Source: CAYPQL01 sp964412905 (GTDB taxonomy: Bacteria > Patescibacteriota > Minisyncoccia > JAHIHE01 > JAGLIN01). Taken from it: DNA of 16,625 nt. The notes beneath the pieces are model-generated. The model had not been told where the DNA came from and made no database searches. It saw nothing but the letters and a program-made list of their open reading frames with translations. How positions within the stretch are numbered: the stretch's first letter is position 1; each line of letters begins with the position of its first letter. Location of the stretch: the NCBI GenBank assembly GCA_964412905.1, contig CAYPQL010000032.1, forward strand, positions 1-16,625. The letters are read 5' to 3'. The position numbers were made by a program, and so were the translations under genes. Positions 6,747 through 14,006 of this stretch are shown in pieces.

Positions 6747-6775
6747 ATTATATAATATTACTTCAATAAAAACAA
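6747..6775 (-). promoter_or_regulatory. Predicted promoter of the DUF3048 gene
   Basis: Minus-strand TTGTTT (6770-6775), a 17-base spacer, and a perfect TATAAT (6747-6752). Transcription would start near 6740, giving a leader of about 175 bases that includes the foldback at 6596-6721. This would separate the gene from polA. Confidence 0.6.
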
Positions 6776-6795
6776 AGACAGAGAATTATTTTAAT

Positions 6796-6829
6796 ATACA
6801 AACATGTTAACATTTTAACATGTTTGTAT
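6796..6829 (-). terminator. Perfect 15-bp inverted repeat after polA
   Basis: ATACAAACATGTTAA (6796-6810) and its exact complement (6815-6829) flank a 4-base loop, about 40 bases after the polA stop. On the minus strand the sequence that follows is AT-rich but has no clear U-run, so it may end or stabilise the polA transcript, or be an AT-rich repeat. A competing pairing exists with GTTAAAATGTTA at 6841-6852. Confidence 0.5.
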
Positions 6830-6866
6830 TCCAAAATTTTGTTAAAATGTTAGTATGCTTAAATGC

Positions 6867-9800
6867 TTATATGCTTTCCATCTCCTCCCAATTATCCCCC
6901 GCCTTAATATCTACAACTATCGGCACGGGAAAGTCTATTTTTTTGCCGTTCAGTTCAAGGTGGCTGCTTTCCATAATTCTTTTTATCTCTCTCGCCGCTT
7001 CGGAAACATTTTCTTCTTTTATGGAAAAAACCAATTCATCGTGGACTTGAAGAAGAAGTTGGACGGCATTATTATTTTTAGCGTCTTCCTCGCCACGTCG
7101 CAGTCTCGCCTCGGACTGCGGCGAACTAATTTTAGCATTATACTCCTCAATCCACTTGTCAATCTTAAGCATTGCGATTTTGATGACATCGGCCGCCGCT
7201 CCTTGAATCGGCATATTGATCGCCATTCTTTCGGCGCCGCTTCTGATAATTCCGTTAGAAGAATTAAGCCCCGGCAAATATCTCCTGCGCCCCCAAATCG
7301 TCTCGGCGTATCCGATTTTTCTGGCGTCTTCTTTTGACTTTTCTATATACGCGGCGACGCCAGAAAATTTCTTCATATAATTTTCTATAAATTCCTTCGC
7401 CTTCTCTCTTTCAATCCCAGCCGACTGCGCGAATCCGAAAACTCCCATTCCATAAATCACGCCGAAATTCAAAGCCTTGGCGGCTCTTCTCATTTGCGCC
7501 GTGACTTTTTCCAGCGGAACTTGATTGACTTCCGCCGCCGTCGCCGCGTGAATATCCAAGCCATTGTTGAATATTTCTTTCATTTTCTCGTCGCCGGAAA
7601 CCATAGCGATTATTCTCAATTCTATCTGAGAATAATCCGCAGAAACAAGTTTTCTGCCCGGCTCCGCGGCAAAAGCTTTTCTGATTTTCCTTCCCACTTC
7701 GGTTCTGATTGGAATATTCTGCAAATTAGGGTTAGACGACGAAAGCCTTCCGGTCGCCGTCACCGTCTGATTGAATGTAGTGTGAAGCTTGTTTGTTTTC
7801 TTGCTGATCAATTTTGGCAAAGCGTCAACATAGGTGTTTTTAAGCTTAACCAGCTCTTTGTATTCGGAAATAAAACTTACAATAATATGTTCTTTTTTTA
7901 ACTTCTCCATTTCCGGCGCCGCGATTGAATATCCGGTCTGCGTTTTTTTGATGCCCTCCGTCGGCAGTTTCATTTTTTCAAACAAAACTTGCGAGAGCTG
8001 CTGGGAGGAATTTATGTTGAAACTTTTATCGCCCGAAAGATTATGAATTTTTTCTTCCAATTCAAAAATTTTTTCCGCCAATTCGCCCGAAAGAATTTTC
8101 AAAAGCTTTGTGTCCAAGCTAACGCCATTCATTTCCATTTTTACCAATATTTTTATAAGCGGCATTTCAATTTTATAAAACAAATTTTCCATCCCCGACT
8201 CTTTCAATTTATCTCCTAAAATTTCGTAAAGCTCAAAAAGATGGCTGAGCTTTGCGATCTCATTGGCGCTTTTTATTTTCTCCTCTAAATCGTTGGCGCC
8301 ATTGGCTTCAACCTCCCGACCGGAGCCTATCTGCGCTTTATCATTATTAGTTTCATTTTTTACAAGAGCATCTTTATCTTCCTTTGAAATAGAATTAAGA
8401 TTATGCTTTCCCAAATAATCAAAAATAATTTTGTCTTTGCTATAATCCCTTTTTCCGGGATCAAGCAAATACGCCGCCAGCATAATGTCAAAATCAAGCC
8501 CTTTGATATTTATGTCATGATTATGCAAAGCTTCAACATCGCGTTTGAAAAAATAGCCGATCTTTTTGTAATTCTCATCTTCCAAAATCGGTTTTAGCTT
8601 GGCGAGAGTATCGGCTGGCTCCATAGTTCCCGCCTCGGGACTGTAGAGCCAGCTATTTAAATTAGAAGAGTTAAATAAATTCGGCTTATTATCCGCAAAA
8701 ACCAGCGGCGCATAATAGATGGGGCTTTTTTCCCACGCGAAAATCATTCCCGTCAAATCCCTCCGGCTTATATTATCGTCACTGCTCCTCGTCTGAAAAA
8801 CAAACCTCTTTTGTTTTTTTAAATCTGCCAAAAAATTATTTATCTTCTCGTCCGTATCCAAAATTATATATCTCACATATTTTTTATTGCCACCCCGAAA
8901 TGGAGACTCGGTCTCCGGATTGGAGACCGAGTCTCCATTTCGTCCCGCTTCATCCACTCTATTCATCAAGCTATAAAATTCCAAATCCCTGAATAAATTG
9001 TTCAATTCCGCTTTATCATAATCTCCCCAAACACAATCTTCCAGATTTAATTTTATGTCCATATCACGCTTTATCGTCGCCAATTCTTTGCTCATCAGCG
9101 CTTCTTTTTTTTGCGCGATTAGTTTCTCTTTTATTTTCGGCTTGATCAAATCGCCCGTTTTATTCCGCTCAATCGCTTCATAAAGTTTCTCTATTGAGCC
9201 GAATTTCAATAATAAATCAATCGCCCCTTTTTCGCCGATGCCTTTTACTCCCGGAATATTGTCCGACGGATCGCCGCGCAAGCCTTTGAAATCAACAATC
9301 TGCTCCGGCTTTAAATTATATCTTTCCCAAACAGCCTTCTCGTCATAAATCACCGTGTCTTTAATTCCTTTCCGCAAAGTAAAAACTTCCGTATTCTCAT
9401 TTACCAACTGCAACACATCCAAATCGCCCGTCACAATTGTTGTTTTCCAGTTTCCAGTTTCTCCGCTTTTAGCGGATCCGCCATAGGCGGACATTTTCCA
9501 TTTTCCATTTGATAGCGTTCCGATTATATCGTCCGCTTCAAAACCCTGCTTCTCTATAATCGGAATATTCAAAACTTTCACCACCTTTTTTATAATCGGA
9601 ATTTGGTTGTAAAATTCCTGCCCCGGCTTTACCCTGCCTGCTTTGTAATCTTTGTAAATCTTATCCCGAAAAGTCCCGCCCGCCACATCAAACGCGCAGA
9701 TCATATAATCCGGCTTCAAATCTTTGATAACTTTCAAAAGCACGGAAGTAAATCCATAGACCGCGTTCACCATCTCCCCTTTTTTAGTAGTTAACGGCGG

Positions 9801-9872
9801 CAAAGCATGATACGCCCTGTGCATCAGAGCGTTCGCGTCAATCAGAATTAATTTTTTGGTTTTTTTGTCCAT
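6867..9872 (-). CDS. polA: DNA polymerase I with in-frame repeat insertions
   Basis: Replication and repair polymerase that removes RNA primers and fills gaps. With the ATG at 9870-9872 it has 1001 residues, long for the family (Taq 832, E. coli 928). A TTG 17 codons upstream is rejected because it lies upstream of the -10 box. Domains: 5'-3' exonuclease (about 5-300; LILIDANALMHRAYH, FEADDIIG, TGDLDVLQL, GLRGDPSDNIPGVKGIG); a 3'-5' exonuclease-like domain (about 333-490) where the usual DxE motif reads FQTRSSDD, so proofreading is probably lost; polymerase domain with motif A DYSQIELR (746-753), motif B RRAAKALNFGVIYG (795-808; Phe as in E. coli F762) and motif C QVHDELVF (942-949). Insertions encoded by palindromic or repeat DNA lie at about 122-143, 311-326 and 915-929. 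The 3' end has period-8 repeats that include the stop codon. There is no SD. Confidence 0.96.
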   Translation of the reverse strand: MDKKTKKLILIDANALMHRAYHALPPLTTKKGEMVNAVYGFTSVLLKVIKDLKPDYMICAFDVAGGTFRDKIYKDYKAGRVKPGQEFYNQIPIIKKVVKVLNIPIIEKQGFEADDIIGTLSNGKWKMSAYGGSAKSGETGNWKTTIVTGDLDVLQLVNENTEVFTLRKGIKDTVIYDEKAVWERYNLKPEQIVDFKGLRGDPSDNIPGVKGIGEKGAIDLLLKFGSIEKLYEAIERNKTGDLIKPKIKEKLIAQKKEALMSKELATIKRDMDIKLNLEDCVWGDYDKAELNNLFRDLEFYSLMNRVDEAGRNGDSVSNPETESPFRGGNKKYVRYIILDTDEKINNFLADLKKQKRFVFQTRSSDDNISRRDLTGMIFAWEKSPIYYAPLVFADNKPNLFNSSNLNSWLYSPEAGTMEPADTLAKLKPILEDENYKKIGYFFKRDVEALHNHDINIKGLDFDIMLAAYLLDPGKRDYSKDKIIFDYLGKHNLNSISKEDKDALVKNETNNDKAQIGSGREVEANGANDLEEKIKSANEIAKLSHLFELYEILGDKLKESGMENLFYKIEMPLIKILVKMEMNGVSLDTKLLKILSGELAEKIFELEEKIHNLSGDKSFNINSSQQLSQVLFEKMKLPTEGIKKTQTGYSIAAPEMEKLKKEHIIVSFISEYKELVKLKNTYVDALPKLISKKTNKLHTTFNQTVTATGRLSSSNPNLQNIPIRTEVGRKIRKAFAAEPGRKLVSADYSQIELRIIAMVSGDEKMKEIFNNGLDIHAATAAEVNQVPLEKVTAQMRRAAKALNFGVIYGMGVFGFAQSAGIEREKAKEFIENYMKKFSGVAAYIEKSKEDARKIGYAETIWGRRRYLPGLNSSNGIIRSGAERMAINMPIQGAAADVIKIAMLKIDKWIEEYNAKISSPQSEARLRRGEEDAKNNNAVQLLLQVHDELVFSIKEENVSEAAREIKRIMESSHLELNGKKIDFPVPIVVDIKAGDNWEEMESI
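7090..7124 (-). repeat. In-frame palindrome in polA (SPQSEARLRRGEE)
   Basis: A 10-bp stem, one wobble pair (7096-7105 with 7114-7123), loop TCGCCTCG, with alternative TCGCC/GGCGA outer pairing. It is GC-rich against an AT-rich surround. It encodes SPQSEARLRRGEE between the helix KIDKWIEEYN and motif C, where E. coli Pol I has no comparable segment. It appears to be an in-frame palindromic insertion. Confidence 0.6.
8896..8942 (-). repeat. In-frame perfect 21-bp palindrome in polA
   Basis: A perfect 21-bp inverted repeat (8896-8916 with 8922-8942) around a 5-base loop GGATT, including GGAGACTCGGTCTCC and its complement. It encodes RNGDSVSNPETESPFR (residues about 311-326), at the junction between the 5'-3' exonuclease and the 3'-5' exonuclease-like domain. 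The reading frame stays open through it. Perfect symmetry of this length is not expected in ordinary coding DNA, so an inserted palindromic element is likely. Confidence 0.8.
9442..9510 (-). repeat. In-frame double hairpin plus heptamers in polA
   Basis: Two adjacent hairpins, TCCGC-TTTTA-GCGGA (9462-9476) and TCCGCC-ATA-GGCGGA (9477-9491), are flanked by short period-7 repeats TTTCCAG (9442-9460) and ATTTTCC (9493-9510). The block encodes about 22 residues with an internal likeness (NGKWKM and GNWKT) between conserved ADDIIGTL and TIVTGD of the 5'-3' exonuclease. Family members have a shorter loop here. Confidence 0.65.
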
Positions 9873-9905
9873 AGCGTTAATAAGTTTATTTTGCCCCTTA
9901 ATACC

Positions 9906-9933
9906 ATTATACCTTTTTTCCAATTTTGAGCAA
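9906..9933 (-). promoter_or_regulatory. Predicted polA promoter
   Basis: Minus-strand TTGCTC (9928-9933), a 16-base spacer, and a perfect TATAAT (9906-9911). Transcription near 9899 leaves about 27 bases before the ATG at 9872, which supports that start. The -35 abuts the terminator U-tract of the preceding gene. Confidence 0.6.
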
Positions 9934-9967
9934 AAAAAGAATGAGGACTTATTATTTATGCCTCATT
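9932..9967 (-). terminator. Intrinsic terminator of the 9952-10230 gene
   Basis: Minus-strand AATGAGG (9961-9967, the last codons of the gene) pairs with CCTCATT (9940-9946), followed by C and a run of seven T (9932-9938). The hairpin includes the stop codon in its loop. Confidence 0.75.
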
Positions 9968-10230
9968 ATATTCTTCAAATGTTCAATGATTTCTCCCTTC
10001 TTTTCTTTCTCCATAGCGTCCCGCCCTTTTCTCGTAAGAGCGGCAAATCTTTTTTCTGCAACACCTAACTTATAATGTCCATCAACTATTAGTCCTCTGT
10101 CTTTAAGCCAAGAGAATACCGTGTCATAATTATAGAAAATTGTTAAATATTTTAAATCTATAATTCCTTCTTGGCTGATAGTTATAAGCATAGCTTCAGC
10201 AGAATTCAATTCCTTTTCATCTAAATTCAT
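9952..10230 (-). CDS. Small, possibly winged-helix protein
   Basis: A 92-residue soluble protein that I cannot assign to a named family. The pattern of short helices (SAEAMLITISQEGIIDLKYL, YDTVFSWLKDRGLI) followed by a beta-wing-like segment and LTRKGRDAMEKEKK resembles winged-helix DNA-binding proteins, where LTxKGRxxL closes the wing. This is a weak structural guess. The start is clear: AAGGAGG (10240-10246) lies 9 bases before the ATG. It has its own promoter, two overlapping inverted repeats near the transcription start and its own terminator, so it is a single-gene unit. AT-rich composition and SD use set it apart from polA downstream. Autoregulation through the inverted repeats is possible. 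Confidence 0.72.
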   Translation of the reverse strand: MNLDEKELNSAEAMLITISQEGIIDLKYLTIFYNYDTVFSWLKDRGLIVDGHYKLGVAEKRFAALTRKGRDAMEKEKKGEIIEHLKNIMRHK

Positions 10231-10248
10231 TTTATTTTTCCTCCTTGC

Positions 10249-10279
10249 GCTTAAAGATCAAAATCTTCAAGCACTTGAA
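10249..10279 (-). promoter_or_regulatory. Overlapping inverted repeats: candidate operator
   Basis: TTCAAG-CA-CTTGAA (10266-10279) is a perfect palindrome touching the -10 box. GCTTAAAGAT-CAAA-ATCTTCAAGC (10249-10272) is a 9-of-10 inverted repeat just downstream. The placement suits a repressor operator or a short leader hairpin, perhaps bound by the gene's own product. Symmetry is seen; function is inferred. Confidence 0.45.
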
Positions 10280-10307
10280 AAATAGCAGAATATTCGGGAT
10301 GTGTCAA
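10279..10307 (-). promoter_or_regulatory. Sigma70 promoter of the 9952-10230 gene
   Basis: Minus-strand TTGACA (10302-10307), 17-base spacer, TATTTT (10279-10284). The -35 context CCATTGACA is the same as in the promoter at 1210-1238. Confidence 0.65.
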
Positions 10308-10338
10308 TGGCATCGCACAACTGCCCGCTTGCTTTAGT

Positions 10339-10659
10339 TCAAATATCCGAAGTAATCGCATCATTGTCATCGTTACTCTTATTATTCTCTTCCGCATTTC
10401 CAGCTTCCTGAAAATTCTCAACCGGCTGTTTCAATTCCTCTGAATTATTATCAGCAGCGCCGTTGCGCTCTTTCAAATAATTTTCCAATATATCCCTATT
10501 TTCCGCGACTTTTTCATCCAGCAGTTTAACGGCATTTCGCAGTTCTTTAATCTCCGCGCTTAATTCTTCCGTCTGCCTATTATCTTTAACATCAATCGTT
10601 CTTTTTATTTTCTCTTCCAACTGGTTTAATTTTCCATCAAGATATGTTTTGGTGATCAT
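10339..10659 (-). CDS. Short coiled-coil protein, unknown function
   Basis: A 106-residue acidic protein. Residues about 5-70 form heptad-like, charged helix (LNQLEEKIKRTI, LSAEIKELRNAVKLLDEKVA), predicted as a coiled coil. The remainder is a disordered Asn/Glu/Asp-rich tail ending DAITSDI. No family is recognised; similar short coiled-coil proteins are common and poorly assigned. There is no SD; the ATG follows AATTTAAC octamers, as at 1318. It lies downstream of the PBP gene on the same strand, with the two-hairpin element at 10699-10812 between them, so co-transcription is uncertain. Confidence 0.65.
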   Translation of the reverse strand: MITKTYLDGKLNQLEEKIKRTIDVKDNRQTEELSAEIKELRNAVKLLDEKVAENRDILENYLKERNGAADNNSEELKQPVENFQEAGNAEENNKSNDDNDAITSDI

Positions 10660-10698
10660 AAGATTAAATTGTTAAATTTGTTAAATTATAAAATAATT

Positions 10699-10812
10699 TT
10701 GTCATCCTGAATTTATTTCAGGATCTTTCTATTTGCAATCTATAGTTTTTTGAAATACATAAAAACAAAATCTTGCAGCGAGACAGATTCTGAACTAAAT
10801 TCAGAATGACAG
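10699..10812. repeat. Second REPIN-like two-hairpin element
   Basis: Half-site one has ATCCTGAA-TTTAT-TTCAGGAT (10704-10711 with 10717-10724). The inverted half-site two has ATTCTGAA-CTAAA-TTCAGAAT (10787-10794 with 10800-10807). Flanks GTC and ATCT match the element at 1522-1694, but the spacer is shorter (about 60 bases). All four stems are perfect 8-bp stems despite changes at the third pair, which indicates that the hairpin, not the exact sequence, is maintained. Confidence 0.75.
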
Positions 10813-10860
10813 TTTGAAACATTTCATAATTCAAAACATATTGCTACATTATTAAAATAA

Positions 10861-10893
10861 CAATACAACAATAAAGCAATACGATACAATCTA
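10861..10893 (-). repeat. Stop-anchored period-8 repeat after the PBP gene
   Basis: Read on the minus strand from the TAG stop: TAGATTGT, then ATTG-containing octamers ending ATTGTTGTATTG. The sequence after the tyrS stop (15730-15760) is nearly the same over about 31 bases, also starting at the TAG. Confidence 0.6.
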
Positions 10894-13800
10894 TTTCACT
10901 TCCGCAAACCTTTTATTGCTCTCAAAAAAATTCCCGCCGTTGTCTTCCATCACCGCGAAGATTTTATATTTTCCGGAAATGAAATATTGTTTGTCCTCTT
11001 CCCAAAGAATCTGATATAGATTGGTTTCGCCCGGGACGGGGAAAGTTGCCGAGCCGATTTCTTGTTTTAGTCCGGGCTTGCTGATCAAATTCAGGTCAGC
11101 GTCATAAATACTGTCCAGCTGGTAATAGAAAATGACATTTTTTGTCTCCGTTCCGCTTGTCGCAATATTAATGATAAACGGAAAGTCAGTGTCCAAAATA
11201 GGCTTTAAATATAAAGATGTATTATCATTGCTCGCAATCACTTGTATTTCCTTTGCCGTGGAATTTTCAACTTGATCATAAACTTTGATTGTAACCGTGT
11301 GCATTCCTTCTGTGGTTCCCGCCGGCAGCTTATAGGAAACTTCATAAGGAGACTCTTTGCCGACGCCTATTAAAATATCGTCAAAATAGAAATCCATTTG
11401 CTTCAAGCCGAAAACGGTGAACGCTTCCGCTTTTATGGCCAGCTTATTGTCCTTTATAATCTGGTCGTTTTGAGGAGACGAGACTTTCAAAATCGGCATT
11501 TTATCGTCCTCCCTCACCGAACAGACTTCCGTCGGAGGATCAATGTTCACTTCTTCCGCGCTTTCTTTCGCCCAGGCCAGAACCGATTCTTCCCAATTGT
11601 TAAACAACGGGTCGTCTTGCGGGCTTGCCGGATAGTCTCCTTGCGGATCGTCCTTTTTGACATAATATAAAATATTATGGACTTCAGTATATTTTTTCTC
11701 TTCAATCTGATTCTCCGGCGTAAGTTCGCCGGCCAGCTTGTCGCCGCAAGCCTTGTCAATTTTCACGATCAATTCATTTTTATAGCTGCCGTTCAGGACG
11801 GCTTTTATTGTTTCAATTTTTTCCGGCTCAATAAAATTTTCTATTTCATCAAGCGCCAGAACGCGAGACATAAAATCATTCCAGATCGGCGCGGCAATGA
11901 CGCTTCCGTCCGCTCCTCTTTTCATCTCCGTTCCGTTGTTATTTCCATTCCAAACTCCCGCGGACAAGCTCGGCGTATAGCCGATTGTCCACGCATCTTT
12001 GAAACTGCTCGTCGTGCCGGACTTTGCCGCCACAGGCCTGTTCTGCAAATATAATTTGCTGCTTGCTCCAAAAGTCGCGGACCTCGCGCCGTTGTCCGAC
12101 AAAATGCTGTTTATATTCCGCGCGATTTGCTCGTTCAAAACCGCTTTGGGATTTTCTTCAAACTCTTTTAGAACCTCGCCCTTAGAATCTTCTATTTTCA
12201 AAATACTCACCGCTGAATTTCTTTTCCCATCATTGGCAAAAACTCCGTAAGCCGAAACCATATCCAGCAATTTGACTTCCCCCGTCCCAAGGACTAACGA
12301 AAGTCCGTATTCTTCCGGTTTATTCAAAGTGGTGATGCCAAGATCGTGAGCCGTCTGAACGCTGTCTTTTATCCCGGCCAAATATAAAGTTTTGACGGCG
12401 GGAACATTAAGAGATCTCGCCAGCGCCTGCCTTATCGTTACCGGCCCGGAAAATTTCATATTATAATTATTGGGAATATAATCCCTTCCGCTTCCGTCTT
12501 TGCCGAAATTCGTCCGGACATCAAAAAGGATCGTGTCGGGAGTATAACCCTTTTTGAAAGCCGTCGCGTAGACAAACGGCTTGAACGAAGATCCCGGCTG
12601 CAATTTATCCGAAATGGCGGCATTCACATTGCCTTGATCTTCTATATTGAAATAATCTTTGCTTCCCACCATAGAAAGAATCTGTCCGTCTTTGGGATTC
12701 ACCGCAACCAGCGCCGCGTCTTTCGCGTTATATTTCGCCAAATTTTCTCCAACCGCTTTATTTACCGCGTCTTCGGCGATCAATTGCATATCATAATTCA
12801 AAGTCGTCCAAACTTTCAATCCGCCCTTCTCAACTTTCTCCTCGCCGAATTCATCTACTAGCTGCTGCTTGACAAACATTACAAAATGGGGGGCTTTTAT
12901 GCTTTCCTCAAACGGCTTGATTTTTACTAAGATATTTTCTTCCAGCGCGCTTTTCTTTTCTTCTTCGCTTATATATCCTTCTTCAAACATTTGAACGATT
13001 ACATTTTTATAGCGGGCTTCCAACGCTTCCGGATGCGCGCCGTAGGGAGAATAATAAGTCGTGGCTTTGGGAAGACCTGCAAGCAAAGCCGCTTCCGGAA
13101 TGTCCAGATCTTTGGCGGATTTTCCGAAAAATGTTTGCGCCGCCGCTTCAATGCCGTAGGCGTTGGACCCGTAAGGAATTTGATTCAGATACATTTCCAA
13201 AATCTCATCTTTGCTGAATTTCTGCTCCGTTTCAACCGCCAAAATCACTTCTTTTATTTTTCTCGTTAAAGTTTTTTCCGTGGTTAAAATTGAATTTTTT
13301 ACCAATTGCTGAGTAATGGTTGACGCGCCTTGAAGTCTTTCTCCGCTCATTATATCTTTATAAACCGCTCTTATTATGCCTTTGAAATCAATTCCATAAT
13401 GCTTATAAAAACCCTGATCTTCCGTCGCAATCGTCGCGTTTATGAGATGCTGCGAAACTTGGTCAAGCTTCACGACCGTCCTTTTCTCTTCGCCGTGTAT
13501 TTCGTAAAGCAAATACTTGCCGGTTCTATCGTAAATTTTCGTGGACTCCGCCACGCTTCTGTCAGCGATTTTATTCGGGTCGGGAATGTCTTTGGAAAAA
13601 TATATAAACGCCCCCGCCATTCCTGCCAGCCCGATTATAAATAAAATTATCGCCAGCTTAAAAACAGTTTTATAGACTCTCTTCAATCCTTTGTTCCTTT
13701 TTTTATTTCCCGAGCTTAAGCTTATAGAGCGAAATATTTTCCTAAACAGCGACGGCGCCGCGCTTTTCTTGATCAGTCTTTTTTTATTTCCTGATTTAAA

Positions 13801-13935
13801 CTTGAGAAATCCAAAACTTAGCTTGGGAAAACCAAAACTATTTTTATTCCGCCCAAAACCGGCCCCTCTTTTCCCGGCGGCTCTTTTCCTTTGAACATTT
13901 AACCTTATCACCCTATATTTTTTTCTTACGGGCAT
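10891..13935 (-). CDS. Class A penicillin-binding protein (glycosyltransferase/transpeptidase)
   Basis: Bifunctional peptidoglycan synthase of the PBP1A type, 1014 residues, anchored in the cytoplasmic membrane. A basic cytoplasmic tail (1-90) contains two SGNKKR copies; the membrane helix is about 93-114. GT51 domain: ATEDQGFYKHYGID (170-183, catalytic E172), GASTITQQLVKN (203-214), KIKEVILAVETE (226-237), EILEMYLNQIPYGSNAYGI (244-262). Transpeptidase domain: SSFK (449-452, nucleophile S449), SLN (508-510), KSGT (638-641), then AWTIGYTPSLSAGVWNG. The C-terminal 200 residues (about 810-1014) are beta-rich, including an Ig-like domain with TEGMHTVTIKVYDQVENSTA. There is no SD; a near-perfect 24-bp hairpin ends three bases before the ATG. 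The stop lies in a period-8 repeat. Full PBP presence suggests the organism builds peptidoglycan. Confidence 0.96.
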   Translation of the reverse strand: MPVRKKYRVIRLNVQRKRAAGKRGAGFGRNKNSFGFPKLSFGFLKFKSGNKKRLIKKSAAPSLFRKIFRSISLSSGNKKRNKGLKRVYKTVFKLAIILFIIGLAGMAGAFIYFSKDIPDPNKIADRSVAESTKIYDRTGKYLLYEIHGEEKRTVVKLDQVSQHLINATIATEDQGFYKHYGIDFKGIIRAVYKDIMSGERLQGASTITQQLVKNSILTTEKTLTRKIKEVILAVETEQKFSKDEILEMYLNQIPYGSNAYGIEAAAQTFFGKSAKDLDIPEAALLAGLPKATTYYSPYGAHPEALEARYKNVIVQMFEEGYISEEEKKSALEENILVKIKPFEESIKAPHFVMFVKQQLVDEFGEEKVEKGGLKVWTTLNYDMQLIAEDAVNKAVGENLAKYNAKDAALVAVNPKDGQILSMVGSKDYFNIEDQGNVNAAISDKLQPGSSFKPFVYATAFKKGYTPDTILFDVRTNFGKDGSGRDYIPNNYNMKFSGPVTIRQALARSLNVPAVKTLYLAGIKDSVQTAHDLGITTLNKPEEYGLSLVLGTGEVKLLDMVSAYGVFANDGKRNSAVSILKIEDSKGEVLKEFEENPKAVLNEQIARNINSILSDNGARSATFGASSKLYLQNRPVAAKSGTTSSFKDAWTIGYTPSLSAGVWNGNNNGTEMKRGADGSVIAAPIWNDFMSRVLALDEIENFIEPEKIETIKAVLNGSYKNELIVKIDKACGDKLAGELTPENQIEEKKYTEVHNILYYVKKDDPQGDYPASPQDDPLFNNWEESVLAWAKESAEEVNIDPPTEVCSVREDDKMPILKVSSPQNDQIIKDNKLAIKAEAFTVFGLKQMDFYFDDILIGVGKESPYEVSYKLPAGTTEGMHTVTIKVYDQVENSTAKEIQVIASNDNTSLYLKPILDTDFPFIINIATSGTETKNVIFYYQLDSIYDADLNLISKPGLKQEIGSATFPVPGETNLYQILWEEDKQYFISGKYKIFAVMEDNGGNFFESNKRFAEVK

Positions 13936-13938
13936 ATT

Positions 13939-14006
13939 AGTATTTAGTATATAGTATTAAGCATCAAGCCAGATTTTATTTTGCTTAATACTTAATACTA
14001 AATACT
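13939..14006 (-). repeat. Period-7 hairpin abutting the PBP start codon
   Basis: Arms 13939-13962 and 13983-14006 are complementary at 22 of 24 positions, with a 20-base loop. Each arm is a period-7 array (TAGTATT or CTTAATA units). On the minus strand the hairpin ends three bases before the ATG (13933-13935). The start-proximal arm matches the repeat before holA. Confidence 0.75.

Noticed and set aside
6855..7337. Plus-strand frame antisense to polA
   Set aside because: Shadow of the polA coding strand with no SD and no domain likeness.
8281..8340. A fourth in-frame palindrome in polA near IGSGREVEANGAN
   Set aside because: Only a short TTGGCGCCA palindrome is present; the symmetry is too weak to claim an inserted element.
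9873..9923. Seventeen extra N-terminal codons for polA from a TTG
   Set aside because: The TTG lies upstream of the TATAAT box, and conserved Pol I sequence begins only after the ATG at 9872.
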